Positions 11,795 to 21,982 of a stretch of 64,000 nucleotides of DNA are shown piece by piece. Within the stretch, counting starts at the first letter, position 1. Each line of letters begins with the position of its first letter. Position numbers and translations under genes: made by a program. The notes beneath the pieces are model-generated. The model was not told where the DNA came from and made no database searches. It saw only the letters and a program-made list of their open reading frames with translations. The DNA is from Lophium mytilinum (Eukaryota > Ascomycota > Dothideomycetes > Mytilinidiales > Mytilinidiaceae), in NCBI GenBank assembly GCA_010093605.1, contig MU004184.1:515897-579896 (forward strand), given 5' to 3'.

Positions 11795-13678
11795 CTAGCA
11801 GTTTTGCCCAGGATACGGGCACCACTTCTTGCTCTTCGTCTCCGTGGGCTCCGGCTTTTGGGAGGGCACGTGGCACTTCTGGCCGGGGTACGGACACCAT
11901 GGCGCCTTCGTGCTCGTAGGCTCCATGGTCGGGGTAGGTTGTGGGGCGTCGCTTTGCTTCGTGCTCCAAGTGATTATATTTGAGGGCTTTGCGGACGAAG
12001 AAGCGGGGGTTGGGGTAGGCTTCTTCGAACTTGGTGCATGGCTTGAAACTGACATCGAACTCGGCGTATGGCTGGCAGCCGACTTCGAGCTCGGCGCATG
12101 GCTTGAAGCTAACTTGGCGCTGGAGGTTGGCTTTAAACTAGCACTATGTGCGGAATTCTGCGTTGAGACGTCAGCAATGCAGGCTTCTGAGGCGGGAGGG
12201 GAGGCGAGTGCGTACCTAGTCACAACAGGGATGCTGGGACTCGGGTTCTCGTCCACTACCAGCCCTTCCCGCACGCGTTCCGCATTCTTGTGGTTGGCAG
12301 AGGGGGTGATGATGGGTTCAGCGGAGTAGTGAAGCCCAGTGAAAGCACCAACGGCCGGTGAGGGCTCGGCCCTCCGTTCTCCGACAATGTGGGTGAGAGT
12401 CCTAGGCGGGACGTACTTGGATGAAGAAGGGGGTGGTGGTGGTGGCGGTGGCGGCGGGGTAGATTTGGGTGGAGGGGGTGGAGGGGGTGTCGACGACGTA
12501 GTAGGGCCCAAGCTGAAGGTATACGAAACCTTCGCCGGCGCGGTGGGTGGGTGCTCCACATGACCTGAGGGAGTTGACAAGTACGTTACGACAGATCCTG
12601 GCGAGGTGGCGATTGGTAGTCCGCACTCGAAGATCGTAGACGGCGGCTTGGTCGACACGATGGTCACTGGCTGCAGGTTTATCGTGGGGACAATTTGGGG
12701 TCCGTTCGTGAAGAGTTTCGAGAGCAGTGGATTAACAGCGTCTGATTTGTCTGCCCTGCGGAAGTCGCGAGGATGGTGAGCCGTAACAGACGCCGCTGGG
12801 ATGTTTATCTTCGATTTCAGTTCCGCAAGGGCACTGCCTGTGACTGGGATAACGACGATGGCTGTGCTGTGAGAGCTAGAGCTACTGTGGGCCGGCGTTG
12901 GTTTTGGGCTCGTTGGCTGTTTGCTACTGGAGGCCATCGACGCGGCAGGGTTGGTATTCGAGGGGTAGAGGATGGTGAAGAAATCACTAGACTGCGTGCT
13001 GACCGGCGGCTTAACTGGGGCAGATGACGGGGGTAGCATAGCACTTCCAAGGCTTGAGCCATGGGATAGAGTCAACCTCGAGTACGCCAGTGGATTGTTG
13101 GCTGCAGGCTTGCTGGAGGCTGAATTGCTGGTTGCAGGCTTGCTAGCCGCTGGAGTGCCGGTCGCAGGCTTGCTAGCCGTGGAGTTGCTGGCCATCGGGA
13201 TGCTTGGGGCTAGTGTCGCCTTCGACGCTTTACAGTAGCTTCGATTCGAAGACTGGGTGCTCGGCTTCCACGTATACTTGGGGAAGGGTAGCGACGACGG
13301 GGTGACAATGGAAGAGGCTGAATAATGAATGCCGGAGAATCCGACACGGGATGCCGACACAACAATTGTTGGTGAGTCGACGATGCTCTTGCTGTTGGAG
13401 TTCACAGATTGAACAGATTGGATGGTAGCCGGGGGAGGCACCTGGAGCTGGCCGTTTGATATTTGAGTCACAGGAAGGAGACCTGCTGAGAGAGCACTCT
13501 GCGAGGCGGTGACGGTTTCAAAGACAGTGTAAAACGATGTCTTCGTTGGCGTCGCGACTGGGACTGTTACTACCTGAGTAACGGTCACAACGGTTTCGCC
13601 GGCTTGTCGGGGCAAAACAGCTGCAGAATTGGCCAACTGAGTGGCCAAGAGGATGAGGGAAATAACGACTAGAAACAT
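11795..13678 (-). CDS. Secreted Ser/Thr/Pro-rich protein with two C-terminal alpha-pheromone-like peptides
   Basis: Single exon, 627 aa, ATG at 13678. Residues 1-20 form a signal peptide (MFLVVISLILLATQLANSAA). The body is low complexity: Ser/Thr/Val tracts, SKPA-type repeats (about 169-197), long proline runs (398-417) and SHAPSSK repeats (526-553). A related block occurs twice: GIHYSASSIVTPS at 116-128 and GLHYSAEPIITPS at 448-460. The extreme C-terminus carries WCPYPGQKC (594-602) and WCPYPGQNC (619-627), the second directly after Lys-Lys and ending at the stop codon. The Trp-Cys-x3-Gly-Gln-x-Cys pattern is that of filamentous-ascomycete alpha-type pheromones such as WCHLPGQGC. Other dibasic sites lie at 307-308 and 435-436. 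Size is large for a pheromone precursor, so it may be a Kex2-processed repeat protein or cell-wall protein. Gene real: high confidence; pheromone role: moderate. Confidence 0.8.
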   Translation of the reverse strand: MFLVVISLILLATQLANSAAVLPRQAGETVVTVTQVVTVPVATPTKTSFYTVFETVTASQSALSAGLLPVTQISNGQLQVPPPATIQSVQSVNSNSKSIVDSPTIVVSASRVGFSGIHYSASSIVTPSSLPFPKYTWKPSTQSSNRSYCKASKATLAPSIPMASNSTASKPATGTPAASKPATSNSASSKPAANNPLAYSRLTLSHGSSLGSAMLPPSSAPVKPPVSTQSSDFFTILYPSNTNPAASMASSSKQPTSPKPTPAHSSSSSHSTAIVVIPVTGSALAELKSKINIPAASVTAHHPRDFRRADKSDAVNPLLSKLFTNGPQIVPTINLQPVTIVSTKPPSTIFECGLPIATSPGSVVTYLSTPSGHVEHPPTAPAKVSYTFSLGPTTSSTPPPPPPPKSTPPPPPPPPPPSSSKYVPPRTLTHIVGERRAEPSPAVGAFTGLHYSAEPIITPSANHKNAERVREGLVVDENPSPSIPVVTRYALASPPASEACIADVSTQNSAHSASLKPTSSAKLASSHAPSSKSAASHTPSSMSVSSHAPSSKKPTPTPASSSAKPSNIITWSTKQSDAPQPTPTMEPTSTKAPWCPYPGQKCHVPSQKPEPTETKSKKWCPYPGQNC

Positions 13679-14818
13679 TTTGATGCGTTGCTGAAATGAT
13701 TAACGAGTGTTGGGGAGTATATCAGATATAGGTCAACTATTACGGACTTGAGTAGGATCAGGAAGAACGACAAGAGGAATGGAGCTTTTTGATGATATAC
13801 GTCTAGTCATGAACAACAATAGGAAGCAGGCCTTTGTCCTCCAGAATACAATCGGCTCATGATTCAATGACATTATGCCCCGCATCGGCCTTCACTGTGA
13901 GATGGTATTCCTTTCAGCCCCAAACGCCTACAAAGAAGACAAAGAGCTGAAGCAATGCCATGTACATCAGCCGAAGCTATATTTGCAACAGCTGGTCGAA
14001 TCGGAATCCTCAAAAGCATCGGGGGTAGGGAAACGCCGCCAGCACCTTTAGAAACCGGACTCCTACCACATTTGCGGGTAGTATAATGAGTGCTATGAAT
14101 GAAGAGCTCAGATGCCAAGGATGCAGCTGCCTCACGCTTCTAGTTCAGATCGCCGCCTTGAATGGCAGCCAGCGGACTGCATGAGGAGCCAATGCCGAAC
14201 AAGAGAAGCACAGCTCACCTAAAAGAACTCGACCATGGCTCGCCATTGTGCTTCACAAGCACTCAATAATACTTGCAGATAGCGGGTGGCGAAGCTTCGA
14301 TAGTCGTGATGAAAGCAGAGTCAACACGCTGGAATGCCGCTAAGGCGCCATCGTAGGCGTCAGTGACACTTCACTTTGGAAACCATGGTCAGATTTGGCC
14401 CTGGCGTGTATGGATCATTCTTATGGTAGAGTTGATCGAGCTGGGAGGTTTTGGGGTGGCACACTAGGCTGGTGAAGGTCGTAGATAGCGTCTCGGGTCG
14501 TGGCAGGCAAGATACAGAATCTAATGCAGGAAACACAAAGCCAAAAGGGACAGCCGTGATGAATGAAGCTGGCGACCGCCTCCCAAATCGATGACAAGCA
14601 CACATTGGTGGTGTTGAGGTGGGTCGCCGTCGGCCAATGAGTGGCACTGCAATGAACTGACCGCCAAGACACGGTAGCGGCAGCGTCGAATCTTGCGAAG
14701 GAGCAAGTGCACCCAACGTCTCTCCTCTAAGCCGAGCCACCTCCTCCACCACGACCCGCCGACCCCCCAATTGACCCTCTCCGCTCCTCTCCCGGCTTTG
14801 AGCCAGCTCGACATCACA
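13679..14818. other. Divergent intergenic region
   Basis: About 1.1 kb between two diverging genes. Reading frames here, including a 208-codon minus-strand frame that overlaps the cytochrome c1 promoter and first exon, show no domain or codon support. No repeats were recognised. Confidence 0.45.
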
Positions 14819-16107
14819 ATGTTGGCCAGATCGTGCCTCCGCTCGGCGCGCTCGGTCGGCCCAGCTGCGCGCAACATCGCCAGCAAAACAGCTTCGGTAC
14901 GCCCCGTCCATCCCATCCGGCCGCAGTGCTGCCTCGCCAGTGCCATCTCGAGCTGAGCGGCATTCAATTGACTCGGGGGCTGACACATTGGCTATCTAGC
15001 GTTCGGCCTCATCATCCAGCTCCTCAGCCGAGGAAGCTGCCTCATCCTGGCGGACGAAGGCCCTCAGCGGAGGCTCCCTCGCTGTCGCCATCGGATCCGT
15101 AGCATGGTACAACTATCAGTACGGCATGAGTGCTGATGCCATGACGCCGGCAGAAGAGGGGTGAGTGAATTGGACGGATACGCGGATCACCGGATCGTGG
15201 GCTGCATTTCACGGAAACCTCGAATACTGACTTTCTGGCCACCAATAGTCTCCATCCTACCGCATATCCCTGGGAACACACCAAATGGAGCAAGACCTAC
15301 GACCATGCTGCGTGAGTGCCTCAATTGAGTGTTTCCGAATTTTGAGACTGACCACCACAGTCTCCGCCGAGGCTTCATGGTCTACCGCGAAGTCTGCGCC
15401 TCCTGCCATTCCCTCGCTCGTATCCCCTACCGATCGCTCGTTGGTGTTGCCATGACCGTGGATGAGGCGAAGGCGATGGCTGAGGAGAACGAATACGATA
15501 CTGAACCCAATGACGAGGGCGAGATTGAGAAGCGACCCGGCAAGCTGTCCGACTACCTCCCCAGCCCATACAAAAACGATGAGGCTGCTCGCGCTGCCAA
15601 CAACGGTGCTCTGCCCCCAGATCTGAGTTTGATGGTCAAGGCCCGCCATGGTGGCTGCGACTACATCTTCAACCTATTGACTGGATACCCCGAGGAGCCC
15701 CCAGCGGGAGCTGTCGTCCCAGAGGGCCTAAACTTCAACCCCTACTTCCCAGGAACTGGAATCGCCATGGCCCGTGTGCTGTACGATGACCTTGTCGAGT
15801 ACGAAGACGGCACACCCGCGTCGACTTCCCAAATGGCCAAGGACGTTGTAGAATTCCTGAACTGGTCCGCAGAACCCGAGGCAGACGAGAGGAAAAAGAT
15901 GGGCTGGAAGGTGTTGGCCGTCACCAGTGTTCTGTTCGGTCTCAGCGTATGGGTCAAGCGGTAATAATATATCCCCAGTTTCCTTCCAGTTTCCTTTGCT
16001 CCGAAATTAAACTAACAATCCCCAGTTACAAATGGTCGACAATCAAGACCCGGAAGCTAGTCTACAACCCACCCGTCGCCGGCGCGAAGAGCCCTTTTAA
16101 GAAGTAA
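14819..16107 (+). CDS. CYT1: Cytochrome c1, heme protein of respiratory complex III
   Basis: Carries electrons from the Rieske protein to cytochrome c in the mitochondrial inner membrane. Five exons: 14819-14896, 15000-15160, 15249-15311, 15361-15960 and 16026-16107; introns 103, 88, 49 and 65 nt, all joining in frame; 327 aa. The N-terminus [19 protein letters not shown] is a typical mitochondrial presequence, followed by a hydrophobic sorting segment ([14 protein letters not shown]). The heme site is CASCH (Cys113, Cys116, His117). The acidic stretch [20 protein letters not shown] and [19 protein letters not shown] (containing the axial Met) are near identical to Neurospora cytochrome c1. 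A C-terminal membrane anchor precedes VKRYKW. Length matches the family. Confidence 0.97.
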
Positions 16108-16714
16108 ACCGGGGATCATGTATGGGAGGCTTAAGGAGATATTTGGGTCGATGGGTTTCATATGCAAGGCACTGGGAGCGATGCCGTGTCTACTACTTGT
16201 ACAGCACTAGAAAAACACTACTGGCTCCACCTTTTTCCTTTGATTGTGCGATAGACACCCGGGGTGCTGCACGGAGAGGTGCGGTTGATTTGTGTACTAC
16301 CAAATGCATGTTGTTTGATCTATCCCGGTGCAAACATTTGTTGTCACTAACTAAAACGGGTGTGGGAGAGTATAAGGTCTAGGTCATCCTATCGGAGTTC
16401 CAAACTCGGTCTATAAGAAGACATTCACTTGGCTAACTAGTGATAAACAGTGAAACAGAAAAATAGGATTCAGCATCCAAGCAACAACCGATAACACAAT
16501 AAGACATCGCAATCTACCGAGCCGCGCCAGTCCACCTAGGGCTCAAAACTCCCCATCTCAAACCAGCACGACCAAACAGTGTAACAGTAACAATAACAGA
16601 AAGAAACCAAATTGAAGACTCGACCGAAAGGTCTTCATTCCTCCAGCAATCCCCCTTCGCCTACGCTGCGCTTTCTAGTCCCCTCGTGGATTCATTTGCC
16701 TAACCTGCTGGAAT
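16108..16714. other. Intergenic, with 3' flank of a duplicated unit
   Basis: The first part is the cytochrome c1 3' untranslated region. From about 16411 the sequence (AGAAGACATTCACTTGGCTA and onwards) is a diverged copy of 17601 onwards. It marks the 3' boundary of the tandem duplication that includes the two small Cys-rich genes. Confidence 0.55.
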
Positions 16715-17128
16715 TCATCGATACCTATTGTCCCGGTACTTTGTGCACTTCTCACTGGGGCAAAAAAAGTTGTCAACCCAGATGCGGCCCGGAACGCCTT
16801 CTCTACTCGTATCGGGGAGGATGCACTCGCAGGGCTTCCCCTCTTTTCGCAAGGGGCACTTCTCTATGTCATCCTCGTTGTATTTTGAGCCTTCCTTCAC
16901 TACACGGATACAGTATGCGCATTTGTACCGACGTATGGAACAGATTTTCTCTTTCTTAAGACTCTTAACCTCGTCCTCCTTTCGGTCTTCGCTTGGTGAT
17001 TGATTTGCTTCTCCTTCTGGAGCTGGAGATTTATCCCGGGTTGGCTTGATCGCCTTCCCTTTTTCGATAGGAGCTGGAGTCTCGAGGGGAGCAGCATCCC
17101 TGACTGGGGCATCTGCAGCTGTCGGCAT
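16715..17128 (-). CDS. Small Cys-rich protein, copy A of a tandem pair
   Basis: Family not recognised. From the ATG at 17128 the protein is 137 aa: a disordered Pro/Glu/Lys-rich N-terminal half, then a cysteine module with spacing C-x6-C-x2-C, a further Cys about 17 residues on, then C-x-C, and a final C-x4-C (FFCPSEKCTKYRD). Eight cysteines in pairs suggest metal binding or disulfides. No signal peptide is visible in this frame; the frame is open about 20 codons further upstream but without an ATG, so a small upstream exon is possible. The neighbour at 18056 has the same cysteine order and both flanks are duplicated. Confidence 0.6.
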   Translation of the reverse strand: MPTAADAPVRDAAPLETPAPIEKGKAIKPTRDKSPAPEGEANQSPSEDRKEDEVKSLKKEKICSIRRYKCAYCIRVVKEGSKYNEDDIEKCPLRKEGKPCECILPDTSREGVPGRIWVDNFFCPSEKCTKYRDNRYR

Positions 17129-17389
17129 ATTGAGTGGCGGATGAGGCAACGAGGTTGTATCTTTGGTCGGGTCGTGAGTAGTCGAGAGTCTGCGTTCACA
17201 TAGTCAGCGCCCAGGGTCAAAGTTAGTAAAACATTTATAAGATGCTGCCTACACTTTAATGGTGCCAGCAAGCTCCTAGATTACTTGTGTTCTCGATAGT
17301 ATTTCCTTAGCTAAGTATATGAAGGAAGCGAGGAATAGATCCTGATGAAAGTGTTGAAGATGGACGTTTATGAAAGTACTCAATCAGTA

Positions 17390-17590
17390 ATTGGTAATTC
17401 GTAGGTGGATGCGGATGGTGGAGGAATATCCCCATCGGCGCGGGTTATATACAGGCTTGAGCACGTCCTCTTCTTGGCTTTCGATGACTATACTTCTACC
17501 CACATCTGTCACTGCTATGAAACATGGCTATTGCGGCGCTGAGTCTTGATGAGTCTCCAGAATATCAAATGACTGACTGCGGTTCTTATC
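17390..17590 (-). promoter_or_regulatory. Promoter of Cys-rich copy A, duplicated upstream of copy B
   Basis: The block GTAGGTGGATGCGGATGG...GGGTTATATACAGGCTTGAG followed by GATGACTATAC and a GAAACATGGCTATTGCGGCG motif closely matches 18535-18720 upstream of copy B. It includes a TATATA box in minus-strand orientation. Copy A has a single example of the TGGCTATTGCGGCG repeat; copy B has three. Confidence 0.6.
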
Positions 17591-18055
17591 AGGGATCAAT
17601 TCAAAAGAAGACATTGACTTAGCTAACTAGTTATAAACAGGCAAGGAGAGAAGCCAAAGCAAGAATAAAAGGAAATCTAATATTCATGCAACAACTACAA
17701 TATCCAAGAAACCCTTCAATCAAGCACCGCCTCCAAAGTTCGCTCCAGGCAAAAGAGATAGCTTCCAAACCAAAGAAATCTAATATTCACGCAATGGCCA
17801 GAATTCCCAAGAAACACTACAGTCCAGTAAGCCCTCCCAGCCCATGTCCTAGTCGAGCAATCCACCCCTCCAAGCACAATCTGATACCAAAGGAAAATAC
17901 ACCCAAGCAACAATACAAATGCTCAAGATACACTACAGTCTAAGAAATCCTCCGAGTCCATCTCCACATCGAACACTTCACTTCTCCCAGTGCAAGCTCT
18001 GTCGAAACCAAGCATTCGGCTCCGCCTGTGCCTAGAGGTTTGAGTAGAACGTGCT

Positions 18056-18298
18056 CTACTTCTTGCAGTGATCGCACTCCGAAGCGTCACGCTTGACGAA
18101 GTTGTCCGTATCTGGATACAAAGGTGTTGTCCCTAAGGCCTCATCATCGCAGTCGCAATACGTGTATTTACTCTGTCTTCGGTTTACGCACGAAGATCGG
18201 GAACCTTCGTCGCCTTTCGATAGTTTGCCGCATGTGTTGCATTTCTTCCAGAAATACCAGCATTGGACTTCCAGGCGCAGGCTGCTGAGTTCGGGCAT
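18056..18298 (-). CDS. Small Cys-rich protein, copy B of a tandem pair
   Basis: 80 aa from an ATG at 18298; family not recognised. Cysteine order repeats that of copy A: C-x6-C-x2-C (CWYFWKKCNTC), a Cys 13 residues later, then C-x-C (YCDCDD) and a final C-x2-C (ECDHCKK). Apart from the cysteines, little sequence is shared, which points to an old or fast-evolving duplication. It lacks the long disordered N-terminus of copy A. Upstream there is a possible 5' untranslated intron (GTGAGC...GATGCTAG). No signal peptide was seen, so the protein is probably intracellular. Confidence 0.55.
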   Translation of the reverse strand: MPELSSLRLEVQCWYFWKKCNTCGKLSKGDEGSRSSCVNRRQSKYTYCDCDDEALGTTPLYPDTDNFVKRDASECDHCKK

Positions 18299-18640
18299 GA
18301 TGCAATGCTCTTAGAAGCTTGGAATAATGGGCGTTCTTGGTATCTACGGTCAGCCTCTAGCATCTAGCTGGTATTGGAGAGCGCTCACTCGTAAGAAGCA
18401 GGGTGAGTTCGAGATAGATTTGTTTTGTTCGTTGATCGCCTGCTGGCTTATGGGATATTAAAGCCGAAGAAGTATGAATGGATGTATCGACGGTTGATAG
18501 TTGTGAATGCTTGCTCGTTCAATTTGGTAGGTTGTAGGTGGATGTGGATGACGGAGGAATACTGCCATTGACGCAGTATATATACATGCTTGAGCTCGGT
18601 CTCTGCTTGGCTTTTCGATGACTATACTGCTCCCAAACTA

Positions 18641-19050
18641 CATGACTGGTATGAAACTTGGCTATTGCGGCGGTTATTCTCAACGACATGAAACCACTGA
18701 CTGCGATCTAGTCATATATGTAGCAGGAGAGATATTTCGCAACCGGCCTCGAGCCTCTATTTCGAATTATTTCTCGACTCGACCGCATGACTGGCATGAA
18801 ACTTGGCTATTGCCGCGATGATTCTGCAAGAATTGAAACAGTTGACTGTAACTCTAGTCATAGATATAGAACGGAAGATATTTCGCAACTGATTCGCAAG
18901 ATCCTTTCTTCAATTGTACTTCAAATCGACCGCATGACCTGTATGAAACGTGGCTATTGCGGCGATGACTCTCGAGGATATGAAACGACTGACTGCGACT
19001 CTAGTCATGAACGCAGAACGAGAGATGTGTCGCAGCATGACGACTCAGAA
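18641..19050. repeat. Three tandem promoter repeats, 145-147 bp period
   Basis: Three copies start at about 18641, 18786 and 18933 (spacing 145 and 147). Each begins CATGAC(T/C)(T/G)G(G/C/T)ATGAAAC and contains TGGCTATTGC(G/C)GCG, then a second ATGAAAC-like motif, GACTG, and CTAGTCAT. A fourth, isolated copy lies at about 17506 upstream of copy A. The array sits directly upstream of the TATA region of the copy B gene, so it probably belongs to its promoter. Confidence 0.8.
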
Positions 19051-19429
19051 TAGGTTGCGTTGCGATTAATAGAGTTTGATTGCTCTTGTCGCTGGGCAGG
19101 TGAATTAAGGAAGAGGCTTTCACGCGATTTGTTTGAACTCTATGAGGTCTTGTCGTTGAGGACTTCACTCTTTCCGTAGGCCAGGGCCGTTACCTCGTTG
19201 TTTGAGTGCTGGTTATTAGCACCTCGATTACAATCTTCACTCTTTCAGTCCCCCTAGTCCAGTCAGAACATCTAGCCGCTCTACGTGCGACTCCCGAGAA
19301 CGCAATTCACAGCCCATCCAAAGCACAAAAATAACTTCTTAAGCCCCTCGGAAGCCGCAGCTCCAGCTCCAGCTCCAGCTCCTCCTCTCTACCCAGTATT
19401 CCCACCGATCCCCTCAACTTCCCCAAAAA
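19051..19429. other. Intergenic with GCTCCA microsatellite
   Basis: About 380 bp beyond the promoter repeats. It ends in a short imperfect GCTCCA run at about 19358-19383. This is probably the 3' flank of the small membrane-protein gene that follows on the minus strand. Confidence 0.45.
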
Positions 19430-19714
19430 TCACGAACCCCCAAAACACTTCCAACACCCCCCTACCGCGTCCTTCACCGAATCCGCCCCTCCAGCTTCGC
19501 GTCCCGCCAACACATAGTTAAGCGTCCGCATGATCCCATCCAGCAGCGTCAAGATCTGCGCCTGAAACAACAGGAGCAGGAAGAACATCGCTCCCGCAAC
19601 AACAGCGATGATGCGTAAAGCCGTGAAATTCGGGGTTGGATTCCGTTTCTGGGCGGAGAGGGATTCGGGGTCGATGCGGTGGTAGGTGGGTGGAGGGGAG
19701 AGGGAGTCAGTCAT
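19430..19714 (-). CDS. Small single-pass membrane protein
   Basis: 94 aa, ATG at 19714. Family not recognised. The cytosolic-looking N-terminus (MTDSLSPPPTYHRIDPESLS) is followed by one strong membrane segment at about residues 33-60 (IIAVVAGAMFFLLLLFQAQI) and a short tail with two cysteines near the C-terminus (CWKCFGGS) that could be palmitoylated. A 107-codon frame starting at 20030 overlaps its start by 8 bases and has no recognisable content; it may be leader sequence. Confidence 0.5.
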   Translation of the reverse strand: MTDSLSPPPTYHRIDPESLSAQKRNPTPNFTALRIIAVVAGAMFFLLLLFQAQILTLLDGIMRTLNYVLAGREAGGADSVKDAVGGCWKCFGGS

Positions 19715-20923
19715 GCTGAAGTAGATTGGAAGATGTGGGTGCGTGATTTATTATTATGTATAGTACGAGGCTGGGGAGGTGGAGCTTTAACTTTCTTTCC
19801 CTGTGGTTTTGGACGTCTGTGGCGAGGTGGTTGAGGTCTAGAGGGCTTGTGTAGGTAGCGGGGGAGATTGGGGTGGCTGCTTGTTGCCTGATTTGGGGTT
19901 CAATGGGTTGCGGGAGGCTTTGTTGTGGTGGAGGGCTTTGACTAGACTTTTTAGCGATGGACAAAGTTCGAGGAGTGATGTTCAGAACTCGCGAGATCGC
20001 GACATGGATATGGCTCATTAGAGAAGACATGATGATCCTACTAATTAATAAGGAGGGTGATACTGGGACTCACGTGTAGCCATACTCTAGAATACTTTCG
20101 AGGCTATCGACAGTAGGCTTAAACGCAAGCATGTAGAACTACAGATATTTCCTCCATGTGGGATAGGAGGGAACAAAGTACGACTCTTCTAATTCTCTTA
20201 ACTTAAATAGTACCCCGTGCAAAATTCAAACATCAAAGTTGAGTACGTACGCTGTCCTCAACTTTCCTATGCAGAATCTTCCTTGTCATAATATTACGGC
20301 GCCTCGAACCCACAACTCCCGAGCGGGAAGGTAACACATCCCTTATCCTCTCAACTCTCCTATTTCCTGAGCTTTCTCCCGCCGCCGGTATACCACCTGC
20401 AACTACTCCGCCCAACTACGGTACCAGATGTTGGAAGACTCCGGCGCCGAAGCCCTGATTGGTCGATTGCAGTCCTTGCAGGGATCACCTACCTGCGATA
20501 TTGACGCGGGACGGCAGAGCTGCAGGAAGGATGTCGTGAAACCGAATCGAGGGCCCAGAACAGCTTGCTTTGGTGGTAGGATGCTCTACGTCCAGGCCAT
20601 CGGTGTCAGCAGAATGGCTTAGCTGCAGGCGGAGTAGGGGATATCTGATATTTTATATCTGCAACCCGGGTGCAGGTAGCTATATCAAGTGGCTCTGCCC
20701 ACATGGGTGGGAAGGTAACGCACCTGGATTGTCTCACCGACCCCATCCGCGTTGATCAATCGATGACGTCGGGTTGAAGTCGCTGTTTCGTTTTCCTCAT
20801 CTGCTTGGAGAGCCGTTGATATCTTCTTCGTTGAGGTTTGACGCGTGTTTCTGATCCATTACTCGTCGTCCGCAACTCCACTCTGGTCATTATAAGCAGA
20901 CCAGGCCGCTCGATCTCGAAGCC
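19715..20923. other. Divergent intergenic region
   Basis: About 1.2 kb with only short reading frames and no domain. A 107-codon frame (20030-19707, minus) is the best candidate for an additional small gene or the leader of the membrane-protein gene, but nothing in it is recognisable. Confidence 0.4.
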
Positions 20924-21982
20924 ATGGCCTCCGCCGAGGTCGAGACTCCAGCAGTGGATCCAACCCCAGCGCTTCCAGACTACCTCACCGACCAGAACGC
21001 TGTCCTCGGCGATGTCGAGGCAACATGGCGATACGGCAAACCACCAGACTACTCGAACACGCGGAAGGTCTTTGAAGAGAGTAAGCAGCCACCTACCTCC
21101 TCTCCAGATCCTTGCCCTCGTTGACATATTCAGCGAAATCCAAGATCCATCCAGCAACCACCCTGCCCGCCCTCGTCCAGAACCTCATCAAGAATTGGGA
21201 AGTCGAAGCCTCCTTCAAACCCGACCTCCGCGACTGGCGCACCATCGACCACGCCAACTATTCCTTCGCGATAAACGGAGGCCCGCCACAGACGGCTGAG
21301 CATATGCTGAAAGTCGGGACGTACAACGCGATCGTGTGTCCGAACGAGTATTACAGTCCCGAGCATAGCGATTTCGCGGCGAGCCATAAAACGTTCAAGC
21401 GTATGATGCCCACGTTCGCGTGGGAGGTGCTGGAGATGTATAGTGGTCCGCCGCAGGTTGCGTTTCGGTGGAGGCATTGGGGGGTTATGGAGAGGGATTA
21501 TGTTGGGTTCAATGAGTGAGTGTACCTAGTGAATTGAATCTTTCTGGAAGAGAGGTGAAGTATTGTAAGGCTGATTGAGCGATAGTAAAGGAGAGAAGGT
21601 CACCGCGAAAGCCCACGGCGGCCCGATTGATATCCAAGGCGTGACGGTAGCGACTGTAGATGAGAGGGTTCGACTGCAAAGAGTCGAGACGTGGTTTGAC
21701 CCTATGGAGATGTTTCGACAGATTGCGCCTAAGGGGGTTGTGAATAAGGAGATTGTTTCTGAGAAAGAGAAGGCGGGGGATGAGGAGGATGAGGAAAGCA
21801 AACCCTCGACGAAAGAAACGCAGGTCTCTCAACAGCACCCGCACAATATGGAAGAGATAGTCAAACCGGCCCCTGGGGAGGCTGTTGTTGCCCCTGTCGA
21901 AAGCGAGGAGGTGAACTTGACGCAGGAAGAGATGTCAAATATTACTCCGGCTGAGTTCCCAAATCTGATGAACAAGGAGTAG
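20924..21982 (+). CDS. Pathogen-related-protein-like, SnoaL/NTF2 fold
   Basis: Three exons: 20924-21080, 21134-21515 and 21586-21982; introns 53 and 70 nt, both in frame; 311 aa. The N-terminus (LPDYLTDQNAVLGDVEATWR then YGKPPDYSNTRKVFEE) is the hallmark of the plant and fungal pathogen-related protein family. The middle (NLIKNWEVEASFKPD, FRWRHWGVMERDYVGF, GPIDIQGVTVATVDE) fits the SnoaL-like alpha/beta barrel seen in polyketide cyclases and NTF2 relatives. The C-terminal 80 residues are acidic and Glu-rich. Biochemical role is unknown; the family name reflects plant homologues and does not show a role in disease. Confidence 0.82.

Noticed and set aside
14360-14986. 208-codon minus-strand open frame
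   Set aside because: It overlaps the promoter and first exon of cytochrome c1 on the opposite strand, has no domain and looks like a chance frame in GC-rich sequence.
19707-20030. 107-codon frame overlapping the start of the small membrane protein
   Set aside because: Low-complexity Pro/Gln composition, no domain, and it could simply be leader sequence. Mentioned in the intergenic entry only.
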